Below, in pieces: positions 50,761 to 63,965 of a DNA stretch of 64,000 bases. The first letter of the stretch is position 1. The number at the start of each line of letters is the position of its first letter. This DNA is from Trichoplax sp. H2 (Eukaryota; Placozoa; Uniplacotomia; Trichoplacea): the NCBI GenBank assembly GCA_003344405.1, contig NOWV01000234.1, forward strand, positions 36,509 through 100,508, in the 5' to 3' direction. Both the position numbers and the translations under genes were made by a program. Below the pieces are notes generated by a model. It worked only from the letters and a program-made list of their open reading frames with translations, ran no database searches and was not told where the DNA came from.

Positions 50761-51094
50761 TTAAATATTGTATATATATAGCGAGTCAATGAATACCCCA
50801 AGATTTAAGAATAAATATCGCTATTAGCGAACAATCTGAGTAAATGAGAAAGGTTCTATCGAAGGAGAACTGAAAAAAAGGTTCGAAAGAGAAGAATCCT
50901 ATCTTCAAAATGGAGTGGTGTGCTGGTTTGGCGATTCTTGAAGTACTACCATGGATTACTCGATATATAGCATACAGTATATCGAATAGTTCATGGTGCC
51001 ACTTACTTATAAATAGAGTTGTTGATATCATATTATAGTATAGTCTTGCAATGTTAAGGACGATTGTAGACGTTGCTTTTTAATATATTGCAGG

Positions 51095-51982
51095 CATCAA
51101 GACCTATGATGCAGCCCCCTAAATCAATAGTGAAGCATTTTGAAGCAGACCCTACATTTCTTGATGTATCGAGAAGGTAAATCGATTGAGAGCTAGAAAC
51201 CATTTTACTCTGTCAATCATGAGGTGATGACCGAATAGTTCAGAGTCAAGAATATCGTCACAGGAAGCCATGATGGAGTTTATCTTGCTGCATATCAACC
51301 GTCTAGCTCATTACAATTCCATGATATCATCATTGCATAGACAGTAAAGTTTCAATACACAGTCCATTTATTGATCACATTACCTGCCACTAGGTGGGCT
51401 ATTTCCTTTTATTACTTCATTATATGCATCTTAATTTTTAAACTAGTAAAATCAGATACTTGCTATACACTAGAAATGTACCTAATTGTTATAGGTTTCT
51501 CCGTCTAGGTAGAATTGACATATACAGTACAAGTACCGTAGCAAAATTGTACAAATATGTGCCTTTAAAATGAAAGGCACAGAGTAAAATAAAAGAACAA
51601 TTGCAATTTTTTCCACCATTTCTCACCTTATAGTTACAGCAATACATTAACCTTTGCAATACCTTATTAGTTACTCGATCAACCGTTATTGTAATTCACT
51701 AACTGTATAATATTTCAAGAAAGAAAACAATAATGAAATTTTAGGCTAAAGGGCCCAAGGTTATTGTCCTCGTACCTTTTTAAAATGGGATATTTTCATT
51801 CAGTGTTATCATCTACGCGTAACTCTTTCTCTGTTTGCATGCTTTGCTTTCTTACTAAGCAGCAAGAGCAATTATTACAATCACAGCGTTCAAAAAAATT
51901 CAATTCTATTTCAGAGCTTGCAGTAGCAAAAAAATTTTTGGGTATTATTTTAAATCTGTTGAGTAAAGAAAATCAAGAATGA
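51095..51982 (+). CDS. Possible exons of an unrecognised gene (partial)
   Basis: Two segments look coding. 51095-51178 is AG/GT-bounded and open in one frame (core SIVKHFEADPTFLDVSRR). 51860-51982 reads KQQEQLL...FNSISELAVAKKFLGIILNLL to a stop. The latter's helix-strand pattern recalls a winged-helix C-terminus such as that of cohesin RAD21/REC8 subunits, but this is weak. I could not connect them in phase or find 5' exons, and the repeat array lies just upstream. It may be a decayed gene. Confidence 0.2.
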
Positions 51983-52022
51983 AGCATTGCTAAATAATAT
52001 TCATGGTAATATATATTTAAAA

Positions 52023-55000
52023 TCATGAGTTGCCGTTTTGCATATCGATATTCCAGCCAATAACTTTGCGGTCAAAGCCTGCAGAAAATAGATTACAGGG
52101 CGCATTGTCATCTTCGCACCAAGCTGTACAACATACCATCCGTTTATGACCCTATGGGTAGAGATGATATAGAAAAACTATCTTAATACTACATAAGAAG
52201 ATAAAGACGCAGTCAGATAATAGAAGCGTATCCTATTAAAAAGTATAGCATTAGAACATACTTGACCATTGCTGCGTGGAAGGCGAGCTATGCGATTGCC
52301 ATTTAGGTCGTATAATCGTATATGACGATTATCGTGTGGAATGGCAATAACGTTATTTGAAACTGAAAGTCTATTGTAATAAAATAGAATGTATATTAGA
52401 TGACATAGTACATTAAATAAAATTGATATCGCTAGCAGTGTGACATCAACAATTAATAAAGAGGCCATGATATCATAAAATGGTATATGTTCATTTGTAA
52501 TAATGGAAGCTATTATTTTAACGTACTTATTAACAGCAGAATCTAATCTCATAGTTGCGGATGGTGATCGCATGTTTTTTAAATCCCATACCTATAAGGA
52601 GAGAAGACTATTTGTTACTTCTTTTGCTACTTACACTTGCGAAATACTTGCATATTCTTACAATACATAGAATAAAAGCAGCTAACTAGATACCTTAACT
52701 GTACGATCATCGCTGCCGCTAACAATTTTATCTTTGGCAAATACACAGGAAGTAACCGTGCTGTAAAGAAACAAATTAAAATATTAATTTAATCATATTG
52801 ATAGTATAGGCCACTGGAATGTTCGAGAGCTCAACTATGCGTAGTCATTGATAATTAAATTACATGAACAACACATACTTGGAATGGCCTTGAAAAACAT
52901 TCACTGAATGAATAGAAGAGCTTCTGAAATCCCATAATCGAAATGTTGTATCTTTTGATGATGTAACCAAGAGATTTTGAGTGGGATGTGTAGCTGCATA
53001 AGTAATATCTTCTTCGTGTCCTGTCCGATATTATTAAGTATGATATCAAGGATGAGTGAATGCCGATTTAAAAATCGCTCAGATAGGAATATACCTTACT
53101 AATTGCAAGGCTTATTTACCGAAGAAAAGCATGAAATGTCTATAATAAATAACATCATGAAATGATCAATAGTAAAATCGTCTTTTATCATTCTTACCTG
53201 TCAACGTTTGAATAACCATACCGGTATGAACATCCCATAACTTTGCCGTTCTATCCCAAGATGCAGTTACAATTTGATCACCATCTAGTAGCCAATCTGC
53301 CGTCGTAACCACACCTACAATTTTGTATCATATGTGCAATCTAGGAATAAATTGATATTGGATTGATATCTATCCTAAACTGTCGCTATTTACCACTATG
53401 ATCGCGGAGTTGCAAAATAGAGTTTCTAATAACATAACCACTGCTGGAATCGGCTGAACCTAAATTGAGAGATGATCGAATTGCTTAAGAACAAGTATAG
53501 CAATTATCTAATCAATCTTTTGTTAATTGAGGGAAAAGTAAATTATGACGGACGGATTTGCGTACCTTCATAGTTATTATTTATTAGATCTTCATCTGTA
53601 TTTAAATTTCCCTTGAAAATAGGAAAGTAGATCAATGATAAATTACTATACAGTAATATCAAATCAAGCGAACTTTTCAGCTTACTGCAGAGATGAAGTC
53701 GTGAAAATTGCCTAGGTTGATTCTCCAAATATGAGCAGATGAATCACCAGATCCTATTAAAGATAGAAAGTAGCGTGAGCAAGAGGATATTGAATACTAC
53801 CGTAAGCATGGTCATTATCCTATCCAGATTGAAATTTTACCTGTACACACTAATGGTTCGTTCTCATGGAAACGAATAGAATTAACTAGGAAAAAGAAGT
53901 TAAATATCAAGTCCAATTTAGATATCAATAAAATGACTGTTTCCCTATTATTTTACTAGTACGGTAGTTGAGCAACTTTCATGATAGTCATCAAAACGAC
54001 AACAACCATCGTGGCAATATTATATGATATTGATGAGGAGAAATTACCAGATCCTTCGTGGCCTTGATATTGAATAAGACGTTGACCACTTTCTATATCC
54101 CATATACAAGCTGTATGATCTACAGTATATTCAAAGTAATTATATTGATTAATTGATAGAATTGACAGAAATAAAAGGAATAGATTCAATTAATCTACAT
54201 TGTTATCCATCGAAGTTATTTATCCTTAGTCAATAACCTGCTGATGCAGTTCCAAGGATAGCATTATTAGCATAGTCTGTACACTTGACTTCCCATATAC
54301 CATCTCGATGTCCAAGAAAGATCTTTTCCCTTTTACATTCTAATTGATTATTACCAGCTTTTAGATTTGTAATAGCCTGACTAACTTTTCCCTTATACGT
54401 TGATTTCATATGGGTTAGGACAGAAGAAGATGCAATAATGCCTTTGTACCCGGCATTATCATTGTATCAATCCAAAATGAAGAATAAAATCAATAGAAAA
54501 AAAAAAATGAGAACTTGAACATATTGAAGTGATCTTCATTTTAGTTCATACATGTATCACTATTTCGTTACAGTGATAATCTATGAGCGGTCATTAATAA
54601 TATTGAAATGTAAGTAAGAAAGGAAAATCAGTCCACTATGTTGTAGTTTATAAGTTGAACTTACCAGTACGATCACGTTTATTTTTTCCGGTAGGGTCTT
54701 GTTCATCTCGTGAACCATCCAATCCGACATTTTGGTCTAATTTATCGGTTAAATAATCGATCTTTTCTTGTACTGTAATCATGATAAGAAAGAGTTGAAA
54801 TTGTATTACTGTATCCAATGTAGAAACAATTTCATTTTTCGATGGAATAGTAAAGTGGAACCTTTTAAAAGTAGCATGTGTATATCTTAATTATTTCATC
54901 ATAATTTATCGACTTTCATCGTTGTTGTTTCCAATCGACTAGTCGATTGGAACTTTTTGAGGGTAGCCTGTGTTTATTTAATCATTCCATTTGAGTTGAT

Positions 55001-58000
55001 CTACTTTCACATTTTAGTTATCAAATCTGGCTTGTGTGATTTTTTAATTGAATGCTATCGTAATGATACTAGCATCTATTTATTTTATGATTAATCATTT
55101 CATCTTAGTTTGTCTACTTTCATCATTCACGTATAATACGTGTACCGAGTGGGATATTTTATTAGTTTAATCATCTCATCTTACTTTGTCTACATTTATC
55201 CTTGTCATAGAATATTGCCTGCATGATTATCGAATCGGTCACTAGAGTGGACTATCTCATTTAATTTTTATCCTTGTCATAGAATATTGCCTGCATGATT
55301 ATCGAATCGGTTACTAGAGTGGACCATTTTAAGGGCAGAATGGACAGTATTTCTTTATTTTTAATATCATCTCATCTTTGTTTGTCTATTTCACCATTGT
55401 CGTAGAATATTGCCTGTATGATTTTCAAATCGATTGCCAAAGTAGAATACTTTAAGAGTAGCATCTACGGATGGTTTCATGTTCATCTCAATTTGCTTCA
55501 CACAGTCGTTATTTTCATCATCTTAGTAGTGTGTCCACTTGCACCATTGTCGTAGCAACATGGCCTGAGCGATTTTCCAATCGATTGCTAACGTGGACTA
55601 TTTTTCAGAGAGTAGCATCCATTTATTTCAATGCTCATCCTGTTATTTTGGTTCATCTAATCCAACGTTTGAGTAGGAAATTATAAGAGCTGTAATCGCT
55701 TATTTAAATCATCTGATGTTAATTTATCTACTTTCATAGAACATTGCTTATGCGATTTTCAACGATAATCGAATATGAAAGTTGAATGCTTTGAGACTAC
55801 GATACATATCATCTCATTCCAAGCGATTGCCTGAACGAAAGCTAACGTAGAATGCTTCAAGACCAGCGTGTATTTATTTGACCCTTTCTCATCATTTGAT
55901 CTTAGTTCGTCTACCTTTGTCCTAACCGCAGAATACTGTCTAGGTGATTTTGGAATCGAATGCTAGAGTAGGATAGTTTACGGGTAGAGTCGATCGCTAT
56001 TTTAATGGTCTCATTCCAAGCGATTGCCTAAACGAAAACTAGCGTAGAATGCTTCAAGACTAGCGTGTATTTATTTGACCCTTTCTCATCATTTGATCTT
56101 AGTTCGTCTACCTTTGTCCTAACCGCAGAATACTGTCTAGGTGATTTTGGAATGGAATGCTAGAGTAGGATAGTTTACGGGTAGAGTCGATCGCTATTTT
56201 AATGGTCACATTGCAGGCGATTGCCTATACGAAAACTAGAATAGAATACTTCAAGATCAGCGTCCATTTCTTTTTACTGTTCATCTCTTAGTTTGTCTAC
56301 TTTTGCCACTGTCATCCAACCTTGCCCTTACGATTGGGAACACGGACATTTTATTTTTTGAAAGTTGTAAATTGTTTTGACTGCAATAGATCAGGAAATC
56401 ACATCATCATTATAGTATAGATTTAAAAGAGATACTGGCTGATAGAATTGTGCTCCAATCTAACCGATATTGACGATCCCCCCAAAAATGGAGGGCAAAC
56501 TCAATTCTACGTATCCAACCGAGTTTCAATAGCATTCATTGAAGGCAATCATGGGACGATTAGCAGATCAATCATTCTCCTTGGAAATTTCATTTTTTTG
56601 TCCTATTTTGAAGATGGATTATTACGATAGAGACCGCTATCGGTTAATTCATAGAAAATAGGGTATAAAATACAGGAAAATGTGACGAAAGAGAAAGAAA
56701 ATTGAATGGAAATCGCCAAGTTTGTATGGGTATTGTATAGGCAATTTACTGTAGATCAACATTCAATGCAAGTGCATCAATAAGAAGGAGGGGAAAGCAA
56801 TAAGAATAGCCATCTCTTGTAAAAAACATGATCAAAAAATAACATTCAAGACAATGACATGATGATCAATACATTGGGAATGGGATAATGATGGTAGTCG
56901 ACTATCCAGTTGAAAAATGAACTTTTCCTTGAGAATTGTAAAGGAATGAGAGGACAAGGCGTAAAAAATCAAGATGGCCCTTGACGGAGAGAATGGAATA
57001 GGTAGAGTGGATGATGATGGTTGATTGCAGCAGTCTTGCGAGAATAGTGATGCGGATAACATGGAATAGATCTGTACACAAGAAGTACAACTAAAAGTAT
57101 GGAATGAATCTCAGCTGGCGTGGATGTTGTATGCAATAAGGGCAATGCGATTTTAATGTACAACAGTTCAATCTCTGCAGGCGTAAGCAATAGCTATGGA
57201 ATTCTCCTCTACGGTAGTACTCTACCATTTCCTACCCATTCCTTTCACTACGATAACGACTGTCATGGAGACTTGAAATTCTTGCCGCTACTCAGTAGTA
57301 GAAGTGTTTAGGATTGATATCCAATTGATCTCAAGGCAATCTCATTCTCAGGCGTTTGAAACTTTCAAAATTACATTCACTCCCGAGAATAGTATAAGAA
57401 TAAATAACAAGTTATTTCCCCAGGTGGTCCACCATGGTTAAGCTGTCCAGTTTAAATTTGAAATTGCCTTAGCCTGTGTTGAGAATCCCTTACAAATGAA
57501 GTTGAAATCTAGCTGTAATTTAATCGATGGCGTCATGACTAGCTTCAAGTTAGGTGGTAGATTTTCATCTTTTGGATGATTAACTAGGTGCAGTAGCTCA
57601 TTTTAACTTTAGACATGGACTTTCAACGTTTCGATAGAAATCAATCAAGTTGTTCAATATGCCAATGAAGAAAGAAAAAAATCAATGCATCATTTGTATC
57701 ATCGTTTTTGCTATCAGTCATGTTCTAAGCAGGCTATCGTTCATGAAGGATTGTAAAGTTGTACAGGATGAATTTTAGTCCTGCTTAGAATGTCCAAATG
57801 ATGATGAGAAATCGACCCTATCCAATGATAGCAACAATCCAAAAGCAATAGGATATAGCTGGAGACATATTCCAATGTCCATCAATCGGATCTGCGATGA
57901 TAGCAATGGAGGTTCATGTTGCCGCCGATAGTCAGACTGGATCATTATTGCGGCAGATAAAATGGCAACAGTTTCAAATGGATAATAATATCATGGAGGA

Positions 58001-59956
58001 ATCAACCCATTTTAAATATCATGTAGAGGTCAAGAAAAGTGGATGATTTCCATGGAGTGGCCATTGGAAAGCTTCCACTTTTGGTGCTACTTTGTCATCC
58101 CTATTTTAGCGTAGTACAGTCGTTGGAAATGCTTGTTATTTTTATTATTACGTACCATCACTGCTAACGATGATTTATCGCAAATTATGGACCAATTGGT
58201 TGAAGACGATATTGGATTATCACAACAAATACTGTCATAATCTCTAGGGACTGCAATGAATAGGATGGAAGTTTTCCATGGTTGATCATTTACTTTTCTA
58301 GCGATCAAGCGCCATGATATCCATTACAACGTCTTGAATGTCATTGACGAGAAAGAATGGAAATGATCAACAGTGGGAAAAATAAAGTTCCTCCTCAAGC
58401 TAGATTAGTTGTATTGCTTGTCCAAGAGTGTAATTGCCATTTTTACTCCATCCATGATGATGGCATGAATGTGGTTGAATAAAAAAGGCAAACATTGGAT
58501 GGGCTGGCCATACTACCGGGATAAAATCGCGGCTAGAACGACATCATCATTGATTGATGGAATATGAAAAAGTATCAAGAAAATACCATGCAAACGTGGA
58601 ACTTAGTCAGGGCATCATTTAGACGTATCTTACTTCATTTCTAGTACTGTCTTGAGCTGCATTATCCGTTGCAAATCTACAGTAATGCTAGTTGGACTAG
58701 GAAAAAAGTCCATGATGAAGAAAAAAGGGAAATTGAATTTAGTTATCATGACCGATGCAATAAAACACAATCCTGCCTTGAAACTATATCAATCATGACG
58801 TCGCTAATCTAATTGGTAAGTGGAGTAGCATCCCCAAAAACATGAGATACCAACTGAAATATCATGTTAATCCAATTTTATGCTTGGATAGTATTGATTC
58901 ATGGCCAGTTTGAAGAAGATTGGGAAAATGGGACGAATCTTGGATTGTCTTTGATGATCCATGGAAGCAGTTGCATACTGCAGTGTAGAATGCATTGATG
59001 AACATGACAGCAATGTTATGCTATCGAGTGGGGGTAATGGATGAGATGGAGGATAAAATCCTATTCTCCGCCTGGATACTCTACGTATGAAGGAATAAGG
59101 AAGACCGATCATCAAGGCAGAAGCTTTACCAAAGTTTAATCCGATATCTTTCTTCTTCTACTGTACTGCATTTTGCTCTTTTTCCTTCTCGTGGTTAGCC
59201 TAACTTATTCCATATGAGTACAGTATTGGTGTGAAGAGCCAATGGATGCAGATTGATTTTTGACATGATGCTAGTGTAGACCAAATGGATTAGTCCTTCC
59301 TCGAATGGATTGTGCATGTAGGGGGTAGATACTGCAAGGTCTATTAGGGAAAAGGACTTGACGAATGGAATGAAGTCAAGATGGTCAACGATCAGTCATT
59401 CCTTCCTCTAAAATGGATGCAGATTCATTTTTTGACACGATACTAGTGTAGACCAAATGGATTGGTCCTTCATCCAATGGATTGTACATGTAGGGGGTAG
59501 ATACTGCAAGGTCTATTAGGGAAAAGGACTTGACGAATGGAATGAAGTCAAGATGGTCAACGATCAGTCATTCCTTCCTCTAGTTGGTATCACCAACGGC
59601 GAGAATGGATTTGGCATGGTGGTAAAAACATAACGCAAAAAATGGCGGCTATCACCAGCCATGACTGTAGTAAGTCTACGTTATTGGTAGTATTTGATGT
59701 TTTGCAAGGGTTTATGTAAGCTAAAAGTAGATGCGTACCAGCATATCCATGCTGAACAAGATGGAATTGTACCGTGTGATGGTGTATCTGATTGAAACTT
59801 ACAGATTGCATTTTCGTTGTAAATAATTTCAAATTCACGCTCAATCTGGCCAAAGAGATCAGCTAGGCGAGAGCGCAATGGAGGAGGCAGACTGCCTTCA
59901 TTGGCTTCTCCACGCCATGGACGTCGATTGGAGGAGCGTTGCTTGGCTTTGGGCAT
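52023..59956 (-). CDS. WDR37: WD repeat-containing protein 37
   Basis: Fourteen exons, in transcript order: 59956-59803, 54772-54665, 54441-54238, 54118-54047, 53885-53841, 53753-53686, 53611-53566, 53459-53394, 53314-53198, 53020-52879, 52760-52694, 52591-52527, 52370-52262, 52151-52023. They total 464 codons (463 residues; human WDR37 is 494) with matching phases. The N-terminus carries the family motif [13 protein letters not shown]. Seven WD repeats follow, including [49 protein letters not shown] and [13 protein letters not shown]. The C-terminus [17 protein letters not shown] is diagnostic. WDR37 partners PACS1/PACS2 and affects calcium handling, and human variants cause a multisystem syndrome. 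59956 is the first ATG of the exon. Intron 1 is 5 kb; the others are short. Confidence 0.96.
54773..59802 (-). other. WDR37 intron 1 (5 kb) with several local duplications
   Basis: From about 54890 to 56340 the sequence is diverged repeats with TTTGTCTACTTTCATC, GTAGAATATTGCCTG and GATTTTCAAATCGATTGC. One clean pair (CCAAGCGATTGCCT at 55819 and 56016, offset 197) is nearly identical. A second clean pair at 59241 and 59412 (offset 171) includes GTAGGGGGTAGATACTGCAAGG. Between 56340 and 59200 I see no gene. The many short frames there are not convincing. Confidence 0.6.
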
Positions 59957-60889
59957 TGGATATGGATATCGATTGGAAGGCAAAGTGATGGGAAATGTTG
60001 CAGGCAGTTGTTGTTCTTCTTGTCGATGGTTTGCTGGTAATGACAACAAGACGATGGTATTTTGGATGTCTGCAGTCTTCCTTGATGGCTGTTGTTGTGA
60101 TTTAAAGTCTTCTCAAGGTCGTTGCTAATGTCCAACGAGTTTTTTTTCCTACTGGAGGTTGATTAATAATTTGATTTGGATGAAAAGATCGATGACGGAT
60201 GCTGAATATTGCAATCAAGGGCTGGACAAGGACAAAAGAGTCTAATGTCAACAATAGGAAAGATGGCCAAAAAAACTTTCTAGCACGATACAAAGTCCAC
60301 GACGTTGTCTTCCTTCACCTGTGTGATATAGACTCTCTTTCTCTCTTCTTACATGGATCAATCTGTAGTGGAACTACACATGAAGGAAGAAGCGATATTG
60401 AATTGGAGATCGCAATGGCCTAATATCGAATTGGATCGATGCAAGTTTGCATGGCTTTTTTTAGCCAAGTCGATGAAGACAATTTGCAGTAAACTAAAAT
60501 TCAATCATGCTACACTAATGATCAAGGTGACAACAAGGATGAAATGGAATTTTTTTTTCAAGTCTGTTGACAAGTCAATGATGGATACAGAGTTGAATTG
60601 GAAAGCAAGAGCAAAGAGAAAATGCTATGATGGAAGAATTGACAGTCAAGGGAAAAGAAGAACGCAAGACCACTGGACGCTGAGGATCGCTGTTGGATTG
60701 ATCAGCTGCAAGTTGTATCTGTACCTGCTCAAGACGACTGTTGAAATTGTCACAATGGATATACTGTTGGATAGATCAATTAAAATGCTCTAATCATGTC
60801 TGTAGACTGGAAAAATGGACGCAAACTAGCGTAGTTTGCTTTTAGCAACAAGATGGCAGCAGCGATGACCTAGTGCAAGATTGGATGGA

Positions 60890-61215
60890 GACGATTGCGT
60901 TCCCAACCGGTACCGAATCGGTCTAGCTCTGAACGCCGACGAAGGGTGATGGTGTCTGGTGTCCGTGATCACCAGTCGGTTCAGGTGATCGCAGCGAGTC
61001 AACTCTTTTCCTCACGTCACTCTCACGGACGCTTCTAGTGGTGTCCACTCACCTTGGCAGTGTGGTCATTGGCCAGTCGAGTCACTTTGGTGGCGTCACC
61101 ATCGCCGCCTCCACTGGGTACTCTACGCTTTGTCCGCTGGCTGACGACTCGACCCAGTAGACAAAGGCGCTGCGATCAAGGTGTGAATCAACCCTTGTCA
61201 TACCCCAGTACACTT
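60890..61215. other. GC-rich, CpG-containing island
   Basis: In contrast to the AT-rich surroundings this ~320-base stretch is visibly GC-rich, with many CG dinucleotides and recurring GTCAC/GTGTCC motifs (GGTGTCTGGTGTCCGTGATCACC). It lies about 1 kb upstream of the WDR37 start codon. It might be a regulatory island, a decayed GC-rich repeat, or inserted foreign sequence. A short open frame (61054-61257) is not recognisable. Confidence 0.45.
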
Positions 61216-61339
61216 CAACTCGGTACTGTACGTCCAACAATGGCATTTTCTTCTTGACAATGTCCACAGTGTACAGTCTGCACTATACTGTATAGTACTG
61301 TAGTGGACTGGACTGTACTACTGTAGTATCAAACGATAT

Positions 61340-61920
61340 CCAATATGGAGATTTTGTTGAAATTCGTAGTTTCATTCAGCTTCGCATTTCTTAGCTCATT
61401 TTTAACAAGCTTTCCCAAGTATTTCAATACTTTATTATCAAGATTAAGTTGAAATTGGGAAGTTTCATTCAGCTTCGTATTTCTTAGCTCATTTTTAACA
61501 AGCTTTCCCAAGTATTTCAATATTTTATTATCAAGATTAAGTTGAAATTTATAGTTTCATTCAGCTTCGCATTTATTAGCTCATTTTTAACAAGCTTTCC
61601 CAAGTATTTCAATACTTTATTATCAAGATTAAGTTGAAATTTATAGTTTCATTCAGCTTCCCATTTCTTAGCTCATATTCTACAAGCTTTCCTAGGTGTT
61701 TCAACACTTCGGTATTTCAACACTTTATTATCAAGATTATGTTGAAATTTGTAGTTTCATGGAGCTTCCCATTTCTTAGCTCGTATTCTACAAACTTCCC
61801 CATGTATTTCAACACTTTACTATCAAGATTATGTTGAAATTTGTAGTTTCATGGAGCTTACCTTTTCTTAGCTCATTGTCTACAAACTTCCCCATGTATT
61901 TCAACACTTTATTAGAAAGG
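61340..61920. repeat. ~92-bp tandem repeat, about six copies
   Basis: Copies share TTTCATTCAGCTTCGCATTTC, TTAGCTCATTTTTAACAAGC, TTTCCCAAGTATTTCAA and TTATTATCAAGATTAAGTTG. TTAGCTC is at 61391, 61484 and 61576, offsets 93 and 92. Later copies are more diverged (CTCGTATTCTACAAAC). They are non-coding. Confidence 0.9.
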
Positions 61921-63520
61921 AGTTAATAAACTGAGTATCAAGAAATAGGCTTGAGTTGAACATTTGACCTAGCAAGGTCAAGGTAGCAAGGACTTCTAGA
62001 AATACCCAAGTGCATTTCAAGGAGTCCTTGATTGTAGGTAAAGTTCATTGAGCTCAAATCGTGCACTCATCAAAATAGACTAGAGCAGTGCAGTCCAATG
62101 AGTTTATGGTCAAGTTTGGAAAGAGTTTATGCAACAGTAGGACGAGCACAAAATGAGCGATAATGTACTCTACTGTCGATGAGATGATACTGCATGGATG
62201 GTTAATGGCAGCACTAATCTGTCAGCTGTGACTTCTTGCAAGATCGTCTACAGTTAAGTATCGAAGTAGAAAGAAAGCTAAAGTTATTATCAGCCGGCAT
62301 GACTCATTTTCTGACTAGACTAAAAGCTGTACGAGTATTGATAGAGAGTGAGAGAAAGATGGCGCAGTATTGCTAACATTCGTCTTGGCCAGGGGTTGGA
62401 TTGAGTCTATCGTACGATGTACTGTATGATGTTACCAGGGATTACTCTACTAAAATTCTCCCCTCCAAGTGGTCACTCAAAAATTTTCCCCTCTACTGCA
62501 TTGAATTAAGAACTATTTATGCAATTTTAAAAAAAAAGGAATATCCAATAAAAACCTCACTGATTATTGGTCAAAAGCATTTCTGTTTCAATCTCTACAT
62601 TACAACAGCAATGGCAAATGGTTACCTTGTAAGCACACTTGTGTCAATGTGTGATTTCTAAAGATCAAGGGGCAAAATGCCAAATGATTTTGGATCACTC
62701 ATTGATTGTACTAATTGGAATGCAGTCGTTAAAGAGTATAGGGGAAAATATTGGAGGGGAGAATTTTTCCTTGGGTAATCTTCGATATGCCATACTGTCT
62801 CCATGGAGGTCAAGAAAGAAACACCTCTAGAAAAGTGTTTTTCTTACCTCGATGGTGAGTCTAGAACATATATACCCTAGCAGGGACTTGTGAAATAAAT
62901 GCAGGGCCTTACTAGCTCATTTCCAAGGGAGAAGATGGCGGCCATGAAATGGAGGTGATCTTGTTGATAGACATCGTCATGAATGCAATTGATGGCATGT
63001 TGTGGTTGTTCGGATATCAATCCGATACTAACCACTGCCAGCCATCAAATGTACAGCTCGCTGGCTAGGCAGAGCTTGCTGGAACGCCGCCGCGTTGCAT
63101 AAACTAATAACGTTGGCGTAAGCAATTGGGCATCCTTTCTGGCAGCAACTTTTTCCTTTTCACAAGTTCTGAGGCCTGCAATGATGGGTGGCATTCATTG
63201 CTTGCTGCAATACTCGTACAGTACTGTAGTCGATGATCATCATCGCAACAGCCATCAGTTCGGAACAGATTGGTTGCTAAGTCATAAAATTGAAGGCATT
63301 TTCTTCTGTACTTGGCAGCCAATCGCCATTCTATTACAGGATGGCTCTAGAAAATCGTCGGGATAGAGATGGACAGTATTATCCACAGATGGAAATAGGG
63401 CACCAGACATTGAAAATGCCATCATTATGGCCATCAATAGCTTGAACTATATAATCAAAAATATCACTTAAACCAGAGACTTGAAAGAAATGCTCCTCCA
63501 AGTCCCTACTCAAGCCAAGG
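61921..63520. other. Intergenic region, nothing recognised
   Basis: I see no exon with recognisable similarity, no RNA gene and no clear tandem array. A few short open frames (for example 62401-62661) lack support. The sequence is mixed AT-rich with ordinary composition. Confidence 0.4.
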
Positions 63521-63524
63521 AGAA

Positions 63525-63965
63525 ATGCCCGTTGACATCAAACACATGTTATCAACCTATCGTACAATTTCCCCTTGCAGACCCGTTATGAAACGCCCAT
63601 TGACATCCAAAGGATGTCTGGAAATCTTTGGTAGAATTTTCCTTTACAGACCTCCAAGTCCCTACTCTAGCCAAGGAGAAATGCCCGTTGACATCAAACA
63701 CATGTTATCAACCTATCGTACAATTTCCCCTTGCAGACCCATTATGAAACGCCCATTGACATCCAAAGGATGTCTGGAAATCTTTCGTAGAATTTTCCTT
63801 TTGAGACCTCCAAGTCCCTACTCTAGCCAAGAAGAAATGCCCGTTGACATCAAACACATGTTATCAACCTATCGTACAATTTCCCCTTGCAGACCCATTA
63901 TGAAACGCCCATTGACATCCAATGGATGTCTGGAAGTCTTTCGTAGAATTTTCCTTTACAGATGA
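63525..63965 (+). repeat. 156-bp tandem repeat with a continuous open frame, at window edge
   Basis: GTTGACATCAAACACATG recurs at 63531, 63687 and 63843, an exact 156-base (52-codon) period. Copies are almost identical. The + strand frame stays open across all three (each beginning MPVDIKHMLSTYRT). Each unit contains two related halves, one with CCCGTTGACATCAAA and one with CCCATTGACATCCAA, so the unit is an old dimer. A true repeat protein cannot be excluded, but the open frame follows automatically from the unit length. Confidence 0.85.

Noticed and set aside
59957-60049. N-terminal extension of WDR37 beyond 59956
   Set aside because: The frame is open but has no ATG there; position 60049 is TTG, so 59956 is the first ATG.
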